A stretch of 64,000 nt of DNA from contig NZ_JABWRE020000001.1 in NCBI RefSeq assembly GCF_014268815.2, positions 129,001 to 193,000 of the forward strand, given 5' to 3'. The notes under the pieces were generated by a model. The model was given only the letters and a program-made list of their open reading frames with translations. It did not search any database and was not told the DNA's origin. The position numbers were made by a program, and so were the translations under genes. Every line of letters starts with the position of its first letter. Position 1 is the first letter of the stretch. This DNA comes from Pseudomonas urmiensis. GTDB lineage: Bacteria > Pseudomonadota > Gammaproteobacteria > Pseudomonadales > Pseudomonadaceae. This document shows, in pieces, positions 57,836 through 64,000 of the stretch.

Positions 57836-60688
57836 ATGCTCGAGCTCGCCAAAGAGCAGATAGCCATGGGCCAGTCGGCTGCCGACAAGGGCGAGGCGCT
57901 GCGCCTGCTGGCCCGTTGTCTGGTCGAGGATGGCCTGGTCGCCGAGGGATACCTTGAGGGCTTGCAGGCGCGCGAGGCGCAAGGCTCGACCTTCCTCGGC
58001 CAGGGCATCGCCATCCCCCATGGCACGCCGCAGACCCGCGACCAGGTGTTCGCCACCGGTGTGCGCCTGATGCAGTTTCCCGAGGGCGTCGACTGGGGCG
58101 ATGGGCAGGTGGTCTACCTGGCGATTGCCATCGCCGCCCGTTCCGATGAGCACCTGCGCCTGCTTCAGTTGCTGACCCGCGCGCTGGGCGAAACCGACCT
58201 CGCCGAGGCGCTGCGCCGGGCCAGCTCCGCCGACGCCCTGCTCAAGTTGTTGCAGGGTGCGCCGCAGGAGCTGGCGCTGGATGCGCAATTGGTTGGGCTG
58301 AACCTGCCCGCCGAAGATTTCGATGAGCTGGCCTGGCGCGGCGCACGCCTGTTGCAACGCGCCGGCTGCGTCGATAGCGGCTTTGCCGCCGTGCTGCAGC
58401 AGGCCGAGCCGCTGCCGTTGGGCGAGGGTTTGTGGTGGCTGCATAGCGAGCGTCAGGTGCGTCAGCCCGGCCTGGCCTTCATTACCCCGCAGCAGCCACT
58501 GCGCTATCGCGAGCAACCGCTCAATGGCCTGTTCTGCCTGGCCAGCCTGGGCGCGGCCCATCAGGCATTGCTTGAGCGGTTGTGCGAGGTGTTGATCGAA
58601 GGCCGCGGGCAAACGCTGTACCAGGCCACCAGCAGCAGAGCGGTGCTTGAAGTGCTCGGCGGCGAGGCGCCAGTCGACTGGCCCAGCGCCCGCATCGTGC
58701 TGGCCAACCCGCATGGTTTGCACGCGCGCCCGGCCAAGGTGCTGGCGCAGTTGGCTAAAGGTTTTGCCGGTGAAGTACGCATCCGCCTGCTCGACAGCGC
58801 CCAGCCCGCGGTGTCGGTCAAGAGCCTGAGCAAGCTGCTCGGCCTCGGTGCGCGGCGCGGGCAGACGCTGGAACTGATCGCTGAGCCGAGCATTGCCGCT
58901 GATGCCTTGCCGGCACTGCTGGCGGCCATCGAGCAGGGCTTGGGCGAAGAGGTTGAGCCGTTGCCGGAAATTGCCCAGCCAGCCGCTGCGGTAAACGAAC
59001 GAGCCCTTGTCGCGCCGCAGCCGGGCAGCCTGGTTCAAGGTGTGGCAGCGGCACCTGGGATCGCCTGCGGCCCGGCCCATGTCTGCGTCGAGCGTGAAAT
59101 CGACTACCCATTACGCGGTGAGTCGCCGGCGCAGGAACGCAGCAAACTGCGCCAGGCGCTGGAGGCGGTCAACGCGGATTTGCACACCCTGGTGCAGCGA
59201 AGCGACAAGGCCATCGGCGAGATCTTCGTCACCCATCAGGAAATGCTCGCTGACCCCGCCTTGAGCGATGACGTCGATCAGCGGTTGGCCAAGGGCGAAA
59301 GCGCGGCAGCAGCCTGGATGGCGGTGATCGAGGCCGCTGCACGGCAGCAGGAGGCCTTGCACGATGCCTTGCTCGCCGAGCGCGCGGCCGATCTGCGCGA
59401 CGTTGGCCGACGGGTGCTGGCGCAATTGTGCGGCGTGCAACAAACCGCAGAACCCGAGCAACCCTACGTATTGGTCATGGCCGAGGTCGGCCCGTCCGAC
59501 GTGGCCCGCCTGGACCCGGCCCGGGTCGCAGGGATCGTCACCGCCCACGGTGGCGCCACCGCCCACAGCGCCATCGTTGCGCGGGCGTTGGGTATCCCGG
59601 CGGTGGTTGGTGCTGGTGCGGCGATCCTCTTGCTCGAAGCCGGTACGCCACTGCTGCTCGATGGCCTGCGTGGCCGGGTCACTGTCGCGCCGCCCGCCGA
59701 TGAGCTGCACCGCGCCTTGGCCGAACGCGATCTGCGCGAGCAACGTCTGCAGGCTGCCTGGGCCAATCGTCATGAACCGGCGATCACCCGTGATGGCCAT
59801 GCCATCGAAGTGTTTGCCAACATCGGTGAAAGCAGCGGCATCGACAAGGTGGTCGAACAGGGCGCCGAAGGCATCGGCCTGTTGCGCACCGAATTGATCT
59901 TCATGGCGCACTCCCAGGCACCCGACGTCGCGACCCAGGAAGCTGAGTACCGACGCGTGCTTGATGGCCTGGGTGGGCGCCCTTTGGTAGTGCGTACCCT
60001 GGATGTGGGCGGCGACAAACCCCTGCCGTACTGGCCGATCGCGGCCGAAGAAAACCCCTTCCTCGGCGTGCGCGGGGTGCGGCTCACCCTGCAGCGGCCG
60101 CAGGTGATGGAGGACCAGCTGCGCGCGCTGCTGCGCTCGGCCGAGGGGCGGCCGCTGCGAATCATGTTCCCGATGGTTGGGCAGATCCATGAATGGCGCG
60201 AGGCCAGGGCGATGGTCGAGCGCTTGCTGGAGGAGATCCCGGTCAGCGACCTGCAACTGGGGATCATGGTCGAGGTGCCGTCGGCGGCGTTGTTGGCGCC
60301 CCAGCTGGCGCGCGAGGTGGACTTCTTCAGCATCGGCACCAACGACCTGACCCAATACACCTTGGCCATCGACCGCGGTCATCCAAGCCTCTCGGCCCAG
60401 GCCGATGGCCTGCACCCGGCGGTGCTGCGCTTGATCGACATGACCGTGCGCGCTGCCCATGCCGAGGGCAAGTGGGTGGGCGTGTGTGGCGAGTTGGCCG
60501 CTGACCCGCAGGCGGTGGCGCTGTTGCTCGGCCTTGAGGTCGATGAGCTGAGCGTGGCCAGTCGCAGCGTCGCCGAAGTCAAGGCACTGGTGCGCCAGGC
60601 CGATTACCAGACGGCCCGCGCCTTGGCGTGCGAGGCCCTGCAACAAGACAGCGCCGCCGCCGTGCGGGCGCTGGTGGAGCGTTACTGA
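57836..60688 (+). CDS. fruB: Fructose PTS multiphosphoryl transfer protein (EIIA-HPr-EI fusion)
   Basis: A 950-residue cytoplasmic protein carrying three PTS domains in a row: EIIA-Fru (1-150, phosphorylated H62 in AIPHGTP), HPr (about 280-370, GLHARPAKVL with the phosphorylated histidine near 297) and Enzyme I (about 395-950, GGATAHSAIVARALGIP with active H577, and a C-terminal PEP-binding TIM barrel). It takes phosphate from PEP and passes it to FruA. Order and length match other Pseudomonas FruB proteins. Its stop overlaps fruK by one base. Confidence 0.97.
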   Translation: MLELAKEQIAMGQSAADKGEALRLLARCLVEDGLVAEGYLEGLQAREAQGSTFLGQGIAIPHGTPQTRDQVFATGVRLMQFPEGVDWGDGQVVYLAIAIAARSDEHLRLLQLLTRALGETDLAEALRRASSADALLKLLQGAPQELALDAQLVGLNLPAEDFDELAWRGARLLQRAGCVDSGFAAVLQQAEPLPLGEGLWWLHSERQVRQPGLAFITPQQPLRYREQPLNGLFCLASLGAAHQALLERLCEVLIEGRGQTLYQATSSRAVLEVLGGEAPVDWPSARIVLANPHGLHARPAKVLAQLAKGFAGEVRIRLLDSAQPAVSVKSLSKLLGLGARRGQTLELIAEPSIAADALPALLAAIEQGLGEEVEPLPEIAQPAAAVNERALVAPQPGSLVQGVAAAPGIACGPAHVCVEREIDYPLRGESPAQERSKLRQALEAVNADLHTLVQRSDKAIGEIFVTHQEMLADPALSDDVDQRLAKGESAAAAWMAVIEAAARQQEALHDALLAERAADLRDVGRRVLAQLCGVQQTAEPEQPYVLVMAEVGPSDVARLDPARVAGIVTAHGGATAHSAIVARALGIPAVVGAGAAILLLEAGTPLLLDGLRGRVTVAPPADELHRALAERDLREQRLQAAWANRHEPAITRDGHAIEVFANIGESSGIDKVVEQGAEGIGLLRTELIFMAHSQAPDVATQEAEYRRVLDGLGGRPLVVRTLDVGGDKPLPYWPIAAEENPFLGVRGVRLTLQRPQVMEDQLRALLRSAEGRPLRIMFPMVGQIHEWREARAMVERLLEEIPVSDLQLGIMVEVPSAALLAPQLAREVDFFSIGTNDLTQYTLAIDRGHPSLSAQADGLHPAVLRLIDMTVRAAHAEGKWVGVCGELAADPQAVALLLGLEVDELSVASRSVAEVKALVRQADYQTARALACEALQQDSAAAVRALVERY

Positions 60689-61635
60689 TGGCCAAGATCC
60701 TCACCCTGACCCTCAACCCCGCGCTGGACATCACCGTCAGCCTCGACAGCTTGCGCCCAGGGCATGTCAATCGCAGCCAGACCCAGCACAGCCACGCCGC
60801 CGGCAAGGGCCTGAACGTGGCCCAGGTACTGGCTGACCTGGGCCACAGGGTTACCGTCGGTGGCTTTCTAGGACGGGACAACCTGCAGCCGTTCGAAGCG
60901 CTGATCGACTGGCGCGGTTTTGCCGACTGCTTCGTGCGGGTCGCGGGCGAGACGCGCAGCAACATCAAACTGGTCGAGGCCGATGGACGTGTGACCGATA
61001 TCAATGGTCAGGGGCCGCAGGTCGACGAAGCGTCGCGCACCGCCCTGTTGCGGCGTCTGGAACAGGTCGCGGCCGGCCATGATGCAGTGGTGGTAGCCGG
61101 CAGCCTGCCGCGCGGGATCGACCCGCAGTGGCTGCACGAGTTGCTGGTACTGCTTAAAGCGCAAGGTTTGAAAGTGGCCCTGGACACCAGCGGCGAAGCC
61201 CTGCGGGTTGGCCTTCAAGCCGGCCCTTGGCTGGTCAAGCCCAACACCGAAGAGTTGGGCGAAGTGCTCGACGTTGCCGTGCACACCCAAGCCGAACAGC
61301 GAGCGGCTGCCGAGCGGCTGTTGGCCAGTGGTGTCGAGCATGTGGTGGTGTCCCAGGGCGAGCAGGGCGTGAGTTGGTTCACCCATGGCCTGGCCCTGCA
61401 CGCCCAGCCGCCTAAGGTGCGCGTGGCCAGTACGGTTGGCGCGGGTGACTCGCTGGTGGCTGGCATGGTGCATGGTTTGCTGCAGGCAGAGGCCCCCGCC
61501 CTGACCTTGCGCCGCGCCACCGCCATCGCCGCCCAAGCGGTAACCCAGGTCGGCTTCGGTATTGCTGATCGCGAGCAGCTGGCGCGCCTTGAAGCCGCCG
61601 TGCAACTGACAGAACAACAAGAGGGTTGCCGATGA
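60688..61635 (+). CDS. fruK: 1-phosphofructokinase
   Basis: A 315-residue PfkB-family kinase phosphorylating fructose 1-phosphate to fructose 1,6-bisphosphate. TLTLNPALDITV at the N-terminus, AAGKGLNVAQVLADLG and the C-terminal catalytic VGAGDSLVAGMVHGL (base aspartate) are diagnostic. The ATG shares its A with the fruB stop, and the TGA overlaps the fruA ATG (ATGA), so the three genes are translationally coupled. It also removes the inducer of Cra, closing the feedback. Confidence 0.97.
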   Translation: MAKILTLTLNPALDITVSLDSLRPGHVNRSQTQHSHAAGKGLNVAQVLADLGHRVTVGGFLGRDNLQPFEALIDWRGFADCFVRVAGETRSNIKLVEADGRVTDINGQGPQVDEASRTALLRRLEQVAAGHDAVVVAGSLPRGIDPQWLHELLVLLKAQGLKVALDTSGEALRVGLQAGPWLVKPNTEELGEVLDVAVHTQAEQRAAAERLLASGVEHVVVSQGEQGVSWFTHGLALHAQPPKVRVASTVGAGDSLVAGMVHGLLQAEAPALTLRRATAIAAQAVTQVGFGIADREQLARLEAAVQLTEQQEGCR

Positions 61636-63374
61636 ACATCGCCATTGTCACCGCCTGCCCAAACGGCCAGGTGTCCAGCGTGCTCAGCGCACGCCTGCTG
61701 GCGGCTGCTGCCCAGCGTCGGGGTTGGAGCACCAGCGTCGAGGTAGAGGATGCCGAGCACCCTGAACGGCGCTTGAGCGCAGCGCAGATCGCTGAAGCCG
61801 ACTGGGTGCTGGTGATCAGCACGGGTCCGGTCGACTTGTCGCGTTTTGCCGGCAAGCGTCTGTACCAAAGCACACCCGCCCAGGCCCTGGCTGACCGAGA
61901 AAGTTTTCTTGATGAGGCTGCGGCCCAGGCTCAAGTACAGGCGCAGACATCGCCCGTGCCAGTCGCGGCGTCAGCGTCCATTGGTGTGCCGCGTATCGTC
62001 GCGGTGACCGCCTGTCCGACCGGGGTCGCCCATACCTTCATGGCTGCCGAGGCGTTGCAAAAGGCCGCGCAGCAACTGGGCTACCAGATCACTGTGGAAA
62101 CCCAGGGCTCGGTCGGTGCGCGCAATCCACTGCCAGTAGCGGCGATTGCCGAGGCAGACGTAGTGTTGCTGGCCGCAGATATCGAAGTGCCGACGGCCCG
62201 CTTTGCTGGCAAACGGATCTATCGCTGCGGCACTGGGATTGCCCTCAAGCAGGCGCAAGCGACGCTCGACAAGGCCTTGCTCGAAGGCAAGGTCGAGAGC
62301 ACCGCCGATGCTGCCAGCGAGGCGTCGAAAAAAGCCGAGAAGGCCGGCGTCTACAAGCACCTGCTGACCGGTGTGTCATTCATGTTGCCGATGGTGGTGG
62401 CAGGCGGTTTGTTGATCGCACTGTCCTACGTGTGGGGGATCAACGCCCACGAAGTGCCCGGCACCTTGCCCGCGGCATTGATGCAGATCGGTGGCGAAGC
62501 GGCCTTCAAGTTGATGGTGCCGCTGCTGGCCGGCTATATCGCCTGGTCCATCGCTGACCGCCCAGGCCTGGCCCCCGGGATGATCGGCGGCATGCTTGCG
62601 ACCCTGCTCGGCGCAGGCTTCATCGGCGGCATCGTCGCCGGTTTCCTGGCCGGCTACAGCGCCAAGGCGATCAGCCGTTGGGTACGCCTGCCCAGCAGCC
62701 TGGATGCGCTCAAGCCGATCCTGATCATCCCGCTGTTGGCCAGCTTGTTCACGGGCCTGGTGATGATCTACGTGGTCGGCCAGCCGGTGGCAGCCATGCT
62801 CGCTGCCCTGACCCAGTTCCTCGACACCATGGGTACGACCAACGCGATTCTGCTCGGGCTACTGCTCGGCGGGATGATGTGCGTGGACTTGGGCGGGCCG
62901 ATCAACAAGGCCGCGTATGCCTTCTCGGTCGGCTTGCTATCGACCCACAGCTACGCGCCGATGGCGGCGACCATGGCCGCGGGCATGGTGCCGCCGATTG
63001 GCTTGGGCCTGGCCAGCTTGATCGCCCGCAGCAAGTTCGCCCAGAGTGAGCGCGAGGCGGGCAAGGCGGCGTTGGCGCTGGGGCTGTGCTTCATTTCCGA
63101 AGGGGCGATTCCGTTTGCCGCCAAAGACCCGCTGCGGGTGATTCCGGCAAGTATTGCCGGTGGTGCGCTGACCGGGGCGTTGTCGATGTATTTCGGCTGC
63201 AAGCTGATGGCGCCGCATGGTGGGCTGTTTGTGTTGTTGATCCCCAATGCGATCAACCATGCGCTGTTGTACCTGCTGGCGATCGTCGCTGGCAGCGTGT
63301 TGACGGCGGTGGTGTATGCGCTGATCAAGCGCAGTGAGCAGGTTGAATTGGCTGTGGCGCCGGTCAAGGGCTGA
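61632..63374 (+). CDS. fruA: Fructose PTS transporter EIIB'BC
   Basis: A 580-residue membrane protein that imports fructose as fructose 1-phosphate. Two EIIB-type domains lie at the N-terminus (1-95, cysteine in VTACPNG; and about 118-225, phosphocysteine in VTACPTGVAHT near 127). The EIIC part (from about 240) has ten or so transmembrane segments with KHLLTGVSFMLPMVVAGGLLIALSY and GGPINKAAYAFSVG. The start ATG at 61632 overlaps the fruK stop; TTG 61626 is an alternative. A REP pair follows. Confidence 0.96.
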   Translation: MNIAIVTACPNGQVSSVLSARLLAAAAQRRGWSTSVEVEDAEHPERRLSAAQIAEADWVLVISTGPVDLSRFAGKRLYQSTPAQALADRESFLDEAAAQAQVQAQTSPVPVAASASIGVPRIVAVTACPTGVAHTFMAAEALQKAAQQLGYQITVETQGSVGARNPLPVAAIAEADVVLLAADIEVPTARFAGKRIYRCGTGIALKQAQATLDKALLEGKVESTADAASEASKKAEKAGVYKHLLTGVSFMLPMVVAGGLLIALSYVWGINAHEVPGTLPAALMQIGGEAAFKLMVPLLAGYIAWSIADRPGLAPGMIGGMLATLLGAGFIGGIVAGFLAGYSAKAISRWVRLPSSLDALKPILIIPLLASLFTGLVMIYVVGQPVAAMLAALTQFLDTMGTTNAILLGLLLGGMMCVDLGGPINKAAYAFSVGLLSTHSYAPMAATMAAGMVPPIGLGLASLIARSKFAQSEREAGKAALALGLCFISEGAIPFAAKDPLRVIPASIAGGALTGALSMYFGCKLMAPHGGLFVLLIPNAINHALLYLLAIVAGSVLTAVVYALIKRSEQVELAVAPVKG

Positions 63375-63384
63375 ATGTGTTGGC

Positions 63385-63473
63385 GCCATCGCGGGGCAAG
63401 CCCGCTCCCACAGATACCGCGCTGCTCTTGCGGCTGGCGGTGACTCGTGGGAGCGGGCTTGCCCCGCGATGGC
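63385..63473. repeat. Inverted REP pair after fruA
   Basis: GCCATCGCGGGGCAAGCCCG starting at 63385 and the inverted partner ending GCCCCGCGATGGC at 63473, both with full GGGAGCGGG cores, between the convergent fruA and DUF3820 genes. Confidence 0.9.
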
Positions 63474-63490
63474 GTCAGTACAGGCGCAGG

Positions 63491-63712
63491 TTAGCGTCCT
63501 TGCTTGCGCCGCAACGGCACCAGCAACTCACCCAGGCCGTTATGATCGATCTCATGCATCAGCGCCAATAGCGAGCCCAATTCCCCTGGCGGAAAACCCT
63601 TGCGCGCAAACCAGCCCAGGTAGTCGCCGGGCAGGTCGGCAATCAGTCGGCCCTGATACTTGCCAAAGGGCATGGTCCGGGTGACCAGCAGTTGCAGCGA
63701 TTCAGGTTTCAT
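63491..63712 (-). CDS. DUF3820-family protein
   Basis: A 73-residue protein, MKPESLQLLVTRTMPFGKYQGRLIADLPGDYLGWFARKGFPPGELGSL..., matching DUF3820, which resembles the nucleic-acid-associated quorum-sensing-regulator/exodeoxyribonuclease-like small domains. ATG 63712 precedes the conserved core, with ACAGG about 9 bp upstream. The longer frame upstream is rejected. Function unknown. Confidence 0.8.
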   Translation of the reverse strand: MKPESLQLLVTRTMPFGKYQGRLIADLPGDYLGWFARKGFPPGELGSLLALMHEIDHNGLGELLVPLRRKQGR

Positions 63713-63857
63713 CGTCACGCCTGTCGATAGCAAAGCGCCGACCATACTGCAATCTGCACGAGCGCCCAAGCGCAGATCATGCAGAAAGCCGATTGCATGC
63801 CTTCCTATCAACTTCATAACTAACTGATTTTATTGTCTTTATTGAAAACTAAAGGCT

Positions 63858-63873
63858 TGGCACGAAGGCTGCT
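63858..63873 (+). promoter_or_regulatory. Sigma-54-type promoter upstream of the terminal partial gene
   Basis: TGGCACGAAGGCTGCT at 63858-63873 matches the RpoN consensus TGGCACG-N4-TTGCT with one mismatch. GG (63859-63860) and GC (63871-63872) are separated by exactly 10 nt. It lies 40 bp upstream of the ATG at 63913. An activator site was not identified. Confidence 0.6.
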
Positions 63874-63912
63874 CTGTATCTAGGGACTTCCATCTGCCAA
63901 GGAGTTTGAGTC

Positions 63913-64000
63913 ATGAGCAATCCAAACAAAGACGTGATCGACGTTCTCAACGACCTGATCGAATACAGCAAGGATGGCGAGAAGGGCTTCAAAACGTCCG
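63913..64000 (+). CDS. DUF2383/PA2169-family four-helix-bundle protein, N-terminal fragment
   Basis: The window shows the first 29 residues, MSNPNKDVIDVLNDLIEYSKDGEKGFKTS, which match the start of PA2169-type DUF2383 proteins, ferritin-like four-helix bundles found in many pseudomonads and often stress-induced. AAGGAG lies 8 bp before the ATG. The rest is outside the window. Confidence 0.75.
   Translation, partial: MSNPNKDVIDVLNDLIEYSKDGEKGFKTS

Overview
The window is a 64-kb piece of a Pseudomonas chromosome, most likely from the P. putida group. Three things point there: GC-rich, tightly packed genes; a gene order that, as I recall it, matches known Pseudomonas chromosomes block by block (hemA-prfA-prmC-moeB-murI-pagL; phrB-merR-DUF523...hemH; uraA-upp-hpt...mqo; nadC-DUF1631-ampD-ampE-MCP; cra-fruBKA); and many copies of the P. 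putida-type REP core (GGGAGCGGGCTTGCCCCGCG). It looks like ordinary core chromosome. I see no prophage, insertion sequence, integrase, CRISPR array, tRNA or rRNA.

Layout. 1-4.4 kb: end of hemA, then prfA-prmC-moeB-murI and the lipid A deacylase pagL. 4.4-11.6 kb: a block that looks light-responsive. A leftward operon carries a DUF523/DUF1722 protein, a MerR/LitR-like regulator without the B12-binding motif, a DNA photolyase and a degenerate SDR. Upstream lie an FAD oxidoreductase, a TIGR01777 epimerase and ferrochelatase. Paired TGTACA-type boxes precede the operon and the FAD gene. 11.7-17.1 kb: nucleobase salvage (uraA, upp, hpt), two small conserved genes, a composite inverted-repeat element and mqo. 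17.1-25.7 kb: lipoproteins, small proteins, an acyltransferase, a diverged YedK/HMCES protein, an M48 protease, a Mn2+ (yybP-ykoY) riboswitch in front of a TMEM165/GDT1 transporter, rsmC and a 2-hydroxyacid dehydrogenase. 25.9-34.3 kb: a medium-chain acyl-CoA ligase, a DUF1302/DUF1329 outer-membrane pair and a giant MalT-type LuxR regulator. 34.4-37.5 kb: a response regulator with TPR-like repeats, its overlapping histidine kinase, and a MazEF-type toxin-antitoxin pair. 37.5-49.7 kb: an MBL hydrolase, an OmpA-like lipoprotein, pta, slyD, glutathione peroxidase, an old-yellow-enzyme homologue, a glycosyltransferase, a soluble PAS chemoreceptor, cysZ, trxB and nadC. 49.9-56.6 kb: DUF1631, ampDE, a membrane chemoreceptor and tatD. 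56.6-63.4 kb: the Cra-controlled fructose PTS (cra | fruB-fruK-fruA). The window ends in DUF3820 and a truncated DUF2383-like gene behind a sigma-54-type promoter.

How the genes work together. The fructose block is a complete phosphorelay (EIIA-HPr-EI, kinase, EIIBC) with a candidate Cra operator between the divergent regulator and operon. ampD-ampE belong to the muropeptide-recycling and beta-lactamase signalling pathway. prmC methylates the GGQ glutamine of the release factor made by the gene before it. The light block combines repair, haem/flavin redox functions and its own regulator. The DUF1302/DUF1329/MalT locus with the acyl-CoA ligase is the least understood multi-gene unit here.
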